Part shown: in pieces, positions 17,770-26,163 of the stretch | Layout of the letters: each line of letters starts with the position of its first letter | How positions within the stretch are numbered: position 1 is the stretch's first letter | NCBI RefSeq assembly: GCF_030817655.1 | Contig: NZ_JAUSZM010000003.1 | Location: 10,044,001 to 10,108,000 of the forward strand | Reading direction: 5' to 3' | From: Streptomyces sp. V4I2 | Lineage (GTDB): Bacteria > Actinomycetota > Actinomycetes > Streptomycetales > Streptomycetaceae | Length of the DNA stretch: 64,000 nt | Notes under the pieces: model-generated | Seen by the model: the letters and a program-made list of their open reading frames with translations, nothing else | What the model was told of the DNA's origin: nothing | The model's database searches: none | Made by a program: the position numbers and the translations under genes

Positions 17770-18903
17770 TCAGAGCTGCTCCTGTGTCTCGTTCTGAGGC
17801 CGGGGACCACCGTTGAAGAGGTCGATGAATGCGAACGGTGCGCGGTCGCCGAGACAGAGGTCCAGCATTTCGTGCGCGTCGGCATAGAAGGGTTCGGTGC
17901 GCGCGAACAGCGCCTCCTCGTAGGCGGTGAGTGCCGTCTCGAAGTCGTCGGCGAGAGCGGCGATTGCCTTACCGAGTTCGGCGCCGTCGAACATCGCCAG
18001 GTTCGCGCCGTCACCGGACGGCGGCATCAGGTGGGCGGCATCGCCGAGGAGCGTCACTCCGGGCACGCGCTCCCATCGGTGTCCGTCCGGGAGTGTGTGG
18101 ATCATGCGCGCGACCGGAGCGGTCTCGCCGTCGGTGATCAGCGCGGTGAGCTCCGGAGCCCATCCGTCGAACTCGGCCGCGACCCGAGCGGTCGCGGCGG
18201 CGGCGTCGGTGAAGTCGATGGCGGCGATCCACTCGGCGGAGCGGTTCAGCTCGACGTACGTGTGCAGGATGTTCCCCGCCTCGCGGTGCGCGATGATCCC
18301 CTTACCCGGGGCCAGTGCGTACATCGCGCCCACACCGACCGTCTCGGCCGTCGCGCTGTGCCGCTCGTCGGCGTCGAACAGGTAGGTCTCGATGAACGTC
18401 GTGCCGACGTACTCGGGCTTGGCGTCGGAGAGCAGTGGGCGGATCTTCGACCAGGCGCCGTCGGCGCCGACGAGGAGACTGCTGGTCACGGTCGCGCCGT
18501 CGGCGAAGGTCAGCTCGTGTCGGCCATCGCCGAGGGGCCGGACACCGGTGACCCTGTGGCCCCACTGGACCGTCCGGTCGGGCAGAGAATCGAGCAGGAT
18601 CCGGCGCAGGTCGCCGCGAAGCACTTCGGGACGCCGCGCAGTGCCGTCGTCGGGCGCGTCGAACAGCAGCTTGCCGTGTTGGTCGAGCACGCGCGCCGCC
18701 TCAGCGCCTTCGTGGATGATCGCGCGGAACTCGTCGGTGAGGTCGGCGTCGGCGAGCGCGCGCTGTCCGTCGTCCTCATGGATGTCGAGCTGGCCGCCCT
18801 GCGTGCGGAACTGTGCTGTGGGGTCGGCCTCGTAGACCGTTGCGGAGATGCCGTGGACGTGCAGGACCCGGGCGAGGGTCAGGCCGCCGTCGACGACGAC
18901 GGC
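17770..18903 (-). CDS. FAD-dependent monooxygenase (TetX/PHBH-like), N-terminus damaged
   Basis: About 378 recognisable residues of an aromatic-ring/tetracycline-type flavin monooxygenase. LTLARVLHVHGISATVYEAD and TQGGQLDIHEDDGQRAL lead, followed by LRGDLRRILLDSLPD and the DG motif LLVGADGAWSKIRPLL. The second FAD motif is VTLLGDAAHLMPPSGDGAN. The N-terminal GxGxxG is not intact: instead of GAGPGGLTLA the sequence reads VVVDGGLTLA, and no standard start codon lies near. The frame continues upstream to about 19221 through unrelated sequence. A small 5' deletion probably removed the start and part of the FAD site, so the product may be inactive. Confidence 0.72.
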   Translation of the reverse strand, partial: AVVVDGGLTLARVLHVHGISATVYEADPTAQFRTQGGQLDIHEDDGQRALADADLTDEFRAIIHEGAEAARVLDQHGKLLFDAPDDGTARRPEVLRGDLRRILLDSLPDRTVQWGHRVTGVRPLGDGRHELTFADGATVTSSLLVGADGAWSKIRPLLSDAKPEYVGTTFIETYLFDADERHSATAETVGVGAMYALAPGKGIIAHREAGNILHTYVELNRSAEWIAAIDFTDAAAATARVAAEFDGWAPELTALITDGETAPVARMIHTLPDGHRWERVPGVTLLGDAAHLMPPSGDGANLAMFDGAELGKAIAALADDFETALTAYEEALFARTEPFYADAHEMLDLCLGDRAPFAFIDLFNGGPRPQNETQEQL

Positions 18904-19238
18904 GTTTTCCGAGGCTTCTGAGTCACTGGCCGCCAGGCGGTGTCGGGCTGCGGGTGCGAGAGAGCGTCCGCTCCTTTCGCTGCGGATGCGGGCGCGTGCT
19001 CTGCGCTGGGAGGCGGGCACGTCGGGGTGGCGGGCGTCGCCGTGGCGCCGCCGCGGACAGCGGTGCAGCGCCCGGGTCTGTGCCGGCGGCCCCCGTCCCG
19101 GCCGGTCTCTCGCCATCAGGGCTCGCTGCGAGGCCGTTGCCGTCAAGCTCGTCACTCCAGCCGAGGCGTTGCCGGCGGAGGGAAGCGACCACGGACCTTG
19201 GCGCGTTCGCATCGTCGGCACGGCAGTACGGTGAAACG

Positions 19239-19781
19239 GTGCCCCCCTTACCGGAAGACTCGCCGTCGCTGATCGGCGAAGACGACCGCGACACGGCCGT
19301 GCGTCGCCTGCAGGAGGCGTACGCCGAAGGGCTCATCACGGACGAGGAGTTGGACGAACGCCTCCACCGTGTGCTTACCGCCAAGGCGCAGAGCGAGCTC
19401 GTGTCGGCTCTGGCCTCACTCCCGGAAGAGCAGCCGGGCGCCACGTCAACGATCGCCGTCGCTGGCGGACGGATCAAGCGGCGCGGCGTATGGCGGGTAC
19501 CTCGGTTCCTCAAGGTCGAGTCCGCGTTCGGGAGGGTGCGCCTGGATCTGTCCCAGGCGGTCATCGAGCATCCGGTAGTCGACATCGAATTGCAGCTCGG
19601 CACCGGCAGGGTCAAGATCACGGTGCCTCGCGACGCGGTCGTTGACGTCGAGGGTTTGCGCACTGGGTGGAAGGACGTGCGCTACAAGGTCCGGCTGCAT
19701 TCCCGCCCGGGCGGGCCGACGATCCGTATCTCTGGGGCCATGGAATTCGGACGATTGACGATCCGCCACGCCCGGCGTTGA
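19239..19781 (+). CDS. DUF1707 (SHOCT-like) domain protein
   Basis: 180 residues. The N-terminal DUF1707 motif is clear: IGEDDRDTAVRRLQEAYAEG, LITDEELDERLHRVLTAKAQ and ELVSALASLP. The rest is a beta-rich region (VESAFGRVRLDLSQAVI, ELQLGTGRVKITVPRDAVVD) like the C-terminal domain of cell-wall-stress membrane proteins, but no transmembrane helix is present. GTG at 19239 is chosen because the conserved domain begins right after it; there is only a weak Shine-Dalgarno. Divergent from the damaged monooxygenase. Function is not established for the family. Confidence 0.85.
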   Translation: MPPLPEDSPSLIGEDDRDTAVRRLQEAYAEGLITDEELDERLHRVLTAKAQSELVSALASLPEEQPGATSTIAVAGGRIKRRGVWRVPRFLKVESAFGRVRLDLSQAVIEHPVVDIELQLGTGRVKITVPRDAVVDVEGLRTGWKDVRYKVRLHSRPGGPTIRISGAMEFGRLTIRHARR

Positions 19782-20087
19782 GGTTCCATCCGGCACTGGG
19801 CCGTGTCCTCTTGACGTCGTCGGCGGCGCCCGGCACCTGCGTTGAAGCTCGTAGAATCGTGGCGTGGCATTCCTGAGCACCCCGCACTACTGCTTCCTGT
19901 GACCGGGAGGCATTGAGGGCGATGCCGGACGGCGTCGCCCTCCTTGGCGTGCCTGCTGCGTGAACCTCCTTCCCGGTGCTGCCCGTACGAGGCGGCCCGG
20001 GCGCCGGGTCCGTCCCCTCCGGGGGCTGCGACTTCCTGAGCGTGCGCAGGCACGGTCCCTTCCCGTCACCGTTGCCAGGAGTGCCGC
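19782..20087. other. intergenic stretch, nothing recognised
   Basis: About 300 bp between the DUF1707 gene and the methyltransferase fragment. No motif or clear signal is seen. Confidence 0.35.
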
Positions 20088-20315
20088 GTGCCCGTGTTGC
20101 TTCCCCCTGCCCTCGAACCGTTCCTCGACCTGCTGCGCTGCCCGAGGTGCCGTACCCGTCTGCACTCCGACCGTGGCGCACTGCGTTGCGCGGCGGGCCA
20201 CACCTTCGACATCTTCCGCCACGGCTACGTCAGCCTCCTCACGGGCACCCGCGCTACCAGCGGCGACGACGCGGCCACGGCCCGGGCGCGGGACCGTTTC
20301 CTGACACGGGGATCC
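20088..20315 (+). pseudogene. 23S rRNA guanine-N1 methyltransferase (RlmA/TlrB type), N-terminal fragment
   Basis: Starting at GTG 20088 the first ~75 residues match the zinc-binding N-terminus of RlmA-type methyltransferases. LLRCPRCRTRL and GALRCAAGHTFD supply the Cys/His ligands, followed by FRHGYVSLLTG and ARARDRFLTRG. Homology stops near 20315. The SAM-binding domain is absent and the frame runs on into unrelated sequence overlapping the terpene synthase start. In Streptomyces such enzymes include macrolide self-resistance methyltransferases, but this fragment cannot be functional. Confidence 0.72.
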
Positions 20316-20446
20316 ATGACGGCGCGTGGACGAGAGGGCGAGCCGCGCCGGCCCACCACGCGCCTCGGTGAACGCCTTCCTCCACGGTTGCCGACGCTGC
20401 AACGCTCTGTCTCCACCACTGCCGAAGCCCACCGACAAGGCGGAGC

Positions 20447-21400
20447 ATGGCAAGGTATGCGATGGCGTTGGCTCTGGGGACACGTATCCGCATCGGCACG
20501 ATTCCGTACCCGGGGCAGGCACGGCTGCACCCCGGACACGAAGCCGTGACGGACGCCGACCACGCCTGGCTGCAGGCATCGGTGCCCTTCACGGACAAGC
20601 AGAGCAGGGACGCGTTCCTCAGGCAGAAGATTCCTCGCTGGTCGTGCTGGTGCTACCCCACCGCCGCAGCCGACCGGATCGGCGGCATCAGCCGGCTGTA
20701 CACACTGCTGTTCGCCCTCGATGACATGGCTGTCCATGAATGGGGTGCTTACGGGGAGTTCATGCGGATGCTCGACGGCACAGGTCTCGATGCGAGCCCC
20801 TACTCCACCGCCTACAAAGACGTCTGGGCGGACCTGACCAGTGCGATGCCCGCGGGGATCCGGAACCGGCACGCGCGCACCCAGCGGCGCTGGGCCGAGG
20901 CGCTGGCCATGGAGAACGCCATACGTGCCACCGGATACCCCGCCCACCCCGATGTCTGTTTCCCGCTGCGCCGCATATCCACCGGCGGGGAGACGGTCAT
21001 GGTGCCCATCGAACATGGCTTGGGCGTCGACCTGACCGGCGTGATGGCACAGGACCCCGACCTGGCCGGCGTGTGGCGCGTCGCGGGGGCACACGTGGTA
21101 CTGGTCAATGACCTGTTCTCGCTGCGCAAGGAAATGATCTCCGGCGACGGTATGAACCTGCTGCTGTCGCTGATGCACCACCACGGCCTGACCGTGCAGG
21201 GTGCCGTGGACGTCCTGTTGGAACAGCTCAGGGACGCCGACGACGAGTACACCTGTCTGTCCCGAGTGCTGCGGGCCCGCTACCAGGACCATCCGCTGGG
21301 CGGCGCCGTGGACCGGTACCTGGAAGGCGTGGGCCACATGATGGCCGGAAACGTCGCCTGGCACTACGAGTCCCGCCGCTACCACGGCCTCAGAGGCCAT
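20447..21400 (+). CDS. class I terpene synthase
   Basis: A bacterial terpene cyclase of about 318 residues. The metal-binding motifs are present: Asp-rich LFALDDMAVHEW (about residues 86-97), NSE triad VNDLFSLRKEM (about 219-229), and the RY pair in WHYESRRYHG at the end. Product class (sesqui- or diterpene) cannot be told. The first motif is DDxxxxE rather than the common DDxxD or DDxxxE. ATG at 20447 is used. The frame does not stop after the RY pair: it stays open to 22453, overlapping the P450 in another frame, so a base change near 21380-21410 has probably removed the natural stop. The P450 next door is the expected tailoring enzyme. Confidence 0.88.
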
Positions 21401-21410
21401 CGTCCCGCCG

Positions 21411-22742
21411 GTGCTACCCGGCGCCATGCCGCTGGCCGGACACCTGTGGCAGATCCTGCGAGATCCGCTGCTCTTCTTCGAACGGCAGCACCGCCACGTC
21501 GGCGTGGCGGTGGTACGCGTGGGCACGAAGCCCCTTCATCTGGTCACCAGGCCGGACTTGGTACGGCAGTTGCTCAACGACCCGGTCACCTTCGACAAGG
21601 GCGGGATCTTCATCGAGGGGGTGCGGTCCCTGGCGGGCAATGGTGTGGCGACGTGTCCCACCGCGGACCACAAGGTGCAGCGTCCGATTCTGCAACCAGC
21701 CTTTCACCACCGCAGGATCGTGGAGTACTCCAAGGTGATGGAGGAGTGTGCCGACACGTTGGCGCGCTCCTGGAGCGATGCGCAGCAACTGGAAATGGTG
21801 CGGACCATGCACCGGTTGGCTGCCGAAGTCGTCACCAGGACACTGTTCTCCGGGCCCGGCGCCGCGCACGCGGCGCAGGAGATCCAACGGCTCTTCCCGC
21901 CGATGCTGGCAGGGCTGTACCGACGGATGTTCATCCCCGCTGCCTGGGTGCACAAGGTGCCGCTGCCGATCAACATCGCGTTCGACACCGCCCTGAGCGG
22001 CATCCATCGCATCATCCGCAGGGAGATCCGCACCTATCGCGCCGACGGGCGGGACCGCGGCGACCTGCTGTCCGCGATGATGCACGCGACCGACGAGAAC
22101 ACCGGTGCCACGCTGACCGACACCGAACTCAAGGAGCAGGTCATCAGCATGCTGATGACCGCCATCGAGACCACCGGCAGCGCGGCCGCGTGGCTGCTGC
22201 ACAGCCTGGCCGAGAACCCCGACGCGGAAGGAGCCGTCCTCGAAGAACTGCGCCGTACGGTCGGAGATCGGCAACTCAACGCCCAGGACCTGGGGAACCT
22301 GCCGGTGTTCAGACGCGTCCTGACCGAAGTCCTGCGTCTGTACCCGCCGTTCTGGCTCCTCAGCCGTGTCACCACCCGCCCGGCAACGATCGGCGGGTAT
22401 CGGATTCCCGCTCACGCGGATGTGGTGTTCAGCCTGTACTGCCTCCACCGTGATCCGAAGGCGTTCCCCTCTCCTCATCGTTTCGATCCCGACCGGTGGC
22501 TGCCCGACCGGGTGACGGCCGAGCAGAAGCAAGCGCAGATGCCCTTCGGGGTCGGAACCCGCAAGTGCATCGGTGATGTGTACGGCCTTACGGAGGTTCC
22601 GCTGATCGTGGCGACGGTGCTCCGGCACTGGCGGTTGCGACACGCCACCGATGTGACGGTCACGCCGCTGGTCAAGGGAACGATGAGGCCGAACTCTCTG
22701 CCTATGGTGGTGACCCGTCGGACCGCGGCTTTCGTCTACTGA
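21411..22742 (+). CDS. cytochrome P450 (terpene-oxidising type)
   Basis: 443 residues. Heme ligand motif is PFGVGTRKCIGD (Cys near residue 387). The K-helix ExxR is in LTEVLRLYPPFW, and the I-helix is MLMTAIETTGSAAAW, where Ala takes the place of the usual Gly. The N-terminal PGAMPLAGHLWQILRDPL resembles PtlI-like P450s of terpene pathways. The first possible start after an in-frame stop is GTG 21411, with no Shine-Dalgarno; a few N-terminal residues that related enzymes carry (ASEAIVPP in this frame) lie just upstream without a start codon. It therefore probably depended on translation coupled to the terpene synthase. It ends 16 bp from the convergent methyltransferase. Confidence 0.9.
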   Translation: MLPGAMPLAGHLWQILRDPLLFFERQHRHVGVAVVRVGTKPLHLVTRPDLVRQLLNDPVTFDKGGIFIEGVRSLAGNGVATCPTADHKVQRPILQPAFHHRRIVEYSKVMEECADTLARSWSDAQQLEMVRTMHRLAAEVVTRTLFSGPGAAHAAQEIQRLFPPMLAGLYRRMFIPAAWVHKVPLPINIAFDTALSGIHRIIRREIRTYRADGRDRGDLLSAMMHATDENTGATLTDTELKEQVISMLMTAIETTGSAAAWLLHSLAENPDAEGAVLEELRRTVGDRQLNAQDLGNLPVFRRVLTEVLRLYPPFWLLSRVTTRPATIGGYRIPAHADVVFSLYCLHRDPKAFPSPHRFDPDRWLPDRVTAEQKQAQMPFGVGTRKCIGDVYGLTEVPLIVATVLRHWRLRHATDVTVTPLVKGTMRPNSLPMVVTRRTAAFVY

Positions 22743-22758
22743 GCTCGGCATGGCGCCT

Positions 22759-23640
22759 TCAGGTGCGTCGTGCGGCCCACACCATGCGTTCGGTTCGGAC
22801 CGTCAGGTCGCCGCGGCGCAGGATGCTGTGGGGGCTGTCGGTGTCGAGCAACCGGTCGAGGGCGGTGAGGTCCTCGGCTGTCAGTGTCCGGGCGACCCTG
22901 CTGCGCATGCGGCGCAGGCTGTTGAGCGCGTAGCGGCCGACTGCGTCGGTGTGGGGTGGGCCGATGTGCACGGTGATGGTGCGTTCGGCCTCGACGGTGA
23001 AGCCGGTAGCGGTGAGCTTGTATCCCCAGTCGGCGCCGCGGTGCGGCACGTGTTCGGCGTGGTGCCGGTCGAGTGCGGCGTGGCAGCGTTCCTCGAGACC
23101 GGGGCGGTCTTCGGGGGCGTCTTCGGGCAGGAACCTCGGGAAGCCTGCCAGTTCGACGACGGCGAACAGCCCGCCCGGCGCGAGCGTGTCGTGGACCTGG
23201 CGCAGGGTGCGGTCGGGATCGGCCATGTGGTGCATGGAGGCTGATGCCCAGACGAGTTCGGGCGTGCCGAGGTCGGGCCAAGTAGTCGCGTCGAGGTCGG
23301 CCTGGACGGGGTGTACCCGGTCGGCCAGGCCCAGTTTCGTGGCCTTCTCGAACAGGCGATGCAGGTGGCTGGTCGAGGTGTCGACGGCGGTCACCTCGGC
23401 ATGGGGGAAGCGCTCGAGCAGTGCGAAGGTGCCGGTCCCGGTTCCGCAGCCCAGATCCACGATGTGACGAGGGCCGGCTCCGACGGGCAGCCATGCGGTG
23501 ATGGAGGCGATGTGCTCGGCGAGCACTTCAGCGTCCAGGTCGAGGATCTCCGCCTGGCCGTCGGCGTCGTGGTCCGCTCCGTGCTGGTGGGCCGCGTGCG
23601 GTTCGTGGTCGTGCGATGCGCGCGGGGGTGTGTGAGTCAT
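22759..23640 (-). CDS. class I SAM-dependent methyltransferase
   Basis: 293 residues. The SAM-binding motif I is IVDLGCGTGTGTFALLERFP near residue 60, followed by VTAVDTSTSHL and ELVWASASMHHM (motif post-I and II), as in UbiE/methyltransf-11 types. The N-terminus is His-rich (HDHEPHAAHQHGADHDADG), which could bind metal. ATG at 23640 lacks a Shine-Dalgarno, so translation may be leaderless. A cupin-XRE regulator lies 157 bp upstream on the same strand and may control it. It is convergent with the P450; a tailoring role for the terpene is possible but unproven. Confidence 0.85.
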   Translation of the reverse strand: MTHTPPRASHDHEPHAAHQHGADHDADGQAEILDLDAEVLAEHIASITAWLPVGAGPRHIVDLGCGTGTGTFALLERFPHAEVTAVDTSTSHLHRLFEKATKLGLADRVHPVQADLDATTWPDLGTPELVWASASMHHMADPDRTLRQVHDTLAPGGLFAVVELAGFPRFLPEDAPEDRPGLEERCHAALDRHHAEHVPHRGADWGYKLTATGFTVEAERTITVHIGPPHTDAVGRYALNSLRRMRSRVARTLTAEDLTALDRLLDTDSPHSILRRGDLTVRTERMVWAARRT

Positions 23641-23797
23641 GCCGACGACGCTAAGAGAATCACGGGCGTGCGGCGCTGCCGCTTCCCGAAACGGCAAGAC
23701 GATGGCCGCTTGGCGTGCCGGCTGCGCAAGAAGCCCTCGACGCTGCGGCTTGATACGACCCCTTGCCGCCCGGAGACGCGGCTGAGGGGCGGTGTCC

Positions 23798-24400
23798 TCA
23801 CGGAGACGGGCGGCTCGCGTCATCGGTGCCCTCGTCGCGCTGGTGGCCGCGGCGGGCGTCCCGGTCGAAGATCCCCAAGACCTCGCACGGCCCGCCCTCG
23901 GCGCCGATGGCGTGCGGGAGCATCGTCGGGAACTCCGCGGCCTGGTTGGTCTCCACGCGAAAGCGCCGGTTGCCCAACAGCAGGACGGCCGTACCGGAGA
24001 GGACGACGAGCCATTCACGGCCGGGGTGGGCACGCAGACGCGAGGGGCTGTCGGGCGGCGGGTCTGTCATGCGCTGACGTACAACGGTCATACCCGGGTC
24101 TGCACGGACGGGCCACTGCATCCGCCGGCGGGCCGCGTCGATCATCGGGCTGGAGATGACATCGTCGCTGGCCGTCTCGACCAGCTGGTCGAGTGAGGTG
24201 TCCAAGGCGCGGGCGAGGGTGACGAGTTGATCAAGCGCGAGGCGGCGCTGACCGTTCTCGATACGGCTGAGCGTGGACGGGCTGAGCCGGGCGCGGGTGG
24301 CCAGCTCGTCGAGGGACCAGCCCTGTGCCACGCGCAGTGCGCGGATCCGCTTGCGTACGAGGCTGTCGAGCTCACCATTGTCTTGCGTCATAGGCAACAT
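23798..24400 (-). CDS. XRE-family regulator with C-terminal cupin
   Basis: 200 residues. The HTH spans about residues 15-70 (IRALRVAQGWSLDELATRAR, LSPSTLSRIENGQRRLALDQ). A cupin_2 domain follows at about 115-185 (RLRAHPGREWLVVLSGTAVL, NRRFRVETNQAAEFPTML, PHAIGAEGG). Such proteins sense a small ligand and usually repress themselves and a neighbour. ATG at 24400 is chosen because GGAG lies six bases upstream, inside a perfect palindrome. The methyltransferase downstream is the obvious candidate target. Confidence 0.88.
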   Translation of the reverse strand: MLPMTQDNGELDSLVRKRIRALRVAQGWSLDELATRARLSPSTLSRIENGQRRLALDQLVTLARALDTSLDQLVETASDDVISSPMIDAARRRMQWPVRADPGMTVVRQRMTDPPPDSPSRLRAHPGREWLVVLSGTAVLLLGNRRFRVETNQAAEFPTMLPHAIGAEGGPCEVLGIFDRDARRGHQRDEGTDDASRPSP

Positions 24401-24415
24401 CGTATGCTCCATACG
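24401..24415. promoter_or_regulatory. palindrome CGTATG-CTC-CATACG overlapping the XRE ribosome site
   Basis: Perfect 6-bp arms around three bases end one base before the XRE start codon and contain its GGAG. A protein bound here would block both transcription and ribosome access, so autoregulation is likely. Inferred from position and symmetry. Confidence 0.6.
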
Positions 24416-24616
24416 CAAGGCGCGCGCCTGGCGTGATCACGTAAGGCTCCGCTCCGGCGCGCGAACCCCATCGGCCAGCCGTACACCAGCTCGTTGAGCG
24501 GAAGCATCTCGGACAGCACGGCAGCAGCACGATCCGCCGCATCCCTCCTGCCCGCCGGCGGCCGCTCCTCGTTCACCGACCCGGCGAACTCATCCGGTCG
24601 CGGCAGTAGTTGGTCC

Positions 24617-25342
24617 TCAGTATTCTCGGATCTCAGCAGTCTTCCGCGGATCGTCCGCCAGAATGCGGTCCGCGAGCCGCCGGACCTGCTCTTCCAGGGA
24701 CTGGTCGCGGGTGACGAACAACTCGTACCCGTAGGAATTCGTACGCTCGCCCGGTCCCCGGACCTGGTGGAACTCGACGTCAACACCCTCGGGGCTGGTG
24801 AGCTCCGCGGGGACGCCGGGCTCCTCGCGTCGGGGCGAGACACTCGTGAGGACGCAGTGCCAGCGCTCGAACCAGCCACTGTCCGCAAGGGTCTGCTCGA
24901 GGAGCCGGGCGACGGTGTCCACCGGCTCTTCCCAGCTGCGATCCGCTGCGGCCCGGGCGAGTTCAGTCTCGTACTGGAGGGAATCGAAGCGGAAGTCCGT
25001 CGGCACGGCGGTGATGTCGCTGGTGTTTTCCCAGGCGTCCCAGATCACCCGATCGCCCTCGCTGCGCATGGTGACGTACAGAGCGCCGCAGCAGCCGGCC
25101 GTGCAGGTCGGCTCGGCGATCATGACTCTGCGAGGTTCCTCCGTGACCGCCAGCGGCCAGCTCTCGGCGGGCCCCCTCCAGTATCGGCGACTGGGTGCCA
25201 GCCCTTCCGGGTGGACCTCCTTCAGAACATCTACGCCGTCGATCAGAGGCCGCACCTCGGCCCAGGGATCCGCCGCCCAGTCATCCGGAATCCTATGCTG
25301 CAAAGTCAAGATACTGATCGCCAGTTGACCGGTCATACCCAC
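24617..25342 (-). CDS. hypothetical protein
   Basis: 241 residues with good coding character. It opens with AISILTLQHRIPDDWAADPW and has a Cys cluster (EPTCTAGCCGALYV) and acidic/aromatic stretches (RVIWDAWENTSD, RSWEEPVDTVARLLEQTLAD). No enzymatic motif or membrane segment. It looks like a conserved streptomycete protein of unknown role. GTG at 25342 or ATG at 25336 may start it. Confidence 0.7.
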   Translation of the reverse strand: MGMTGQLAISILTLQHRIPDDWAADPWAEVRPLIDGVDVLKEVHPEGLAPSRRYWRGPAESWPLAVTEEPRRVMIAEPTCTAGCCGALYVTMRSEGDRVIWDAWENTSDITAVPTDFRFDSLQYETELARAAADRSWEEPVDTVARLLEQTLADSGWFERWHCVLTSVSPRREEPGVPAELTSPEGVDVEFHQVRGPGERTNSYGYELFVTRDQSLEEQVRRLADRILADDPRKTAEIREY

Positions 25343-25594
25343 ATGATCGGTTGAGGCCGCGCAGTCGCATACTCATTTTCCGGCTGTGAGCACCTTCGGG
25401 GCTCGCCGCACCGAGCGCGGCCACCGCTCGTGTTCGATCGGAACTGCTCGGACATCGCCCGGGTCAGCCGACAGCGCTCAGGGAGTGGAGGTTGCCGGAG
25501 GGAGCCGGTCCTGTACCTCGATGGGCCCCGCTGCGCACTTGCTGGCTCATCCTTTGTCGTGAACGGCTTCTGCCGTCTGCCACCACGATGCCTC

Positions 25595-26120
25595 TCAGCC
25601 CTCGAAGAGAGGATCGTAGGGCTCGCCCTCCGGCGTGAAGATCAGGGCGAAGTCCTTTCCGATCCCGAGTGCCACCTCCCGCAAGCGGGCCAAGACGTCC
25701 CCTTCAGCGGCAAGGGCAAGGCCAAGGGCCGCGGCGGCACGGTCCCGTCGGGGCACGAGGTCTGGCATCTCCTCCAGGTACTCGGCCTCGAGCTTGCGGC
25801 TTTCCTCCGCGGTGAACGTTTGGCAGTCGCGCCACCAAGGGGCGACCAGCAGGAGCCGCAGAAGTTCGGGCAGGCCGATCGCAACCAGCGCCGCACCTCC
25901 CTCGGAGTCCGCATACAAGACGGGACGTTCCTCGTCACCTTCGCCGCAGAAGAAGAAGGTGCCCCCGGCGCCGTCGCCGGCGAATCCCTCCCAGCGCGGC
26001 GCCCGAGGCGAGGTGAACATCCTCGACATGGTCGCTTCGGGCCAGGTCGAAATCGCCCGGCCAAGCGAGGAAACTCGCAGCTTCGTCATGCTCGCGGACG
26101 GCAGTGATCAACGATTTCAT
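25595..26120 (-). pseudogene. SMI1/KNR4-like (SUKH-type) protein with a frameshift
   Basis: Two frames join to one ~175-residue protein. ATG 26120 gives MKSLITAVREHDEAASFLAW and continues to EDVHLASGA. After a one-base shift near 26005, WEGFAGDGAGGTFFFCGEGD runs on to DFALIFTPEGEPYDPLFEG. The GGTFFFCG, VLYADSEGGAALVAI and WWRDC patterns resemble SUKH/SMI1-KNR4 proteins, which are often toxin-immunity or housekeeping proteins in bacteria. The frame break falls in a GC-rich run, so it may be a true mutation or an indel error. Confidence 0.65.
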
Positions 26121-26163
26121 GCGCGGAACCCTATGCCCGCCCGATGACAGGCATCATGGGGAA

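Noticed and set aside
18813..19238. N-terminal extension of the DUF1707 protein
   Set aside because: Arg/Gly/Pro-rich sequence unlike the family; the domain starts right after GTG 19239.
21411..22453. A genuine 1-kb overlapping gene (synthase frame through the P450)
   Set aside because: The synthase frame beyond its RY motif is Arg/Pro/Gly-rich with no domain; a lost stop explains it better.
22759..24400. Methyltransferase and XRE gene as part of the terpene operon
   Set aside because: They are on the opposite strand and convergent with the P450; a shared pathway is possible but not shown by the sequence.
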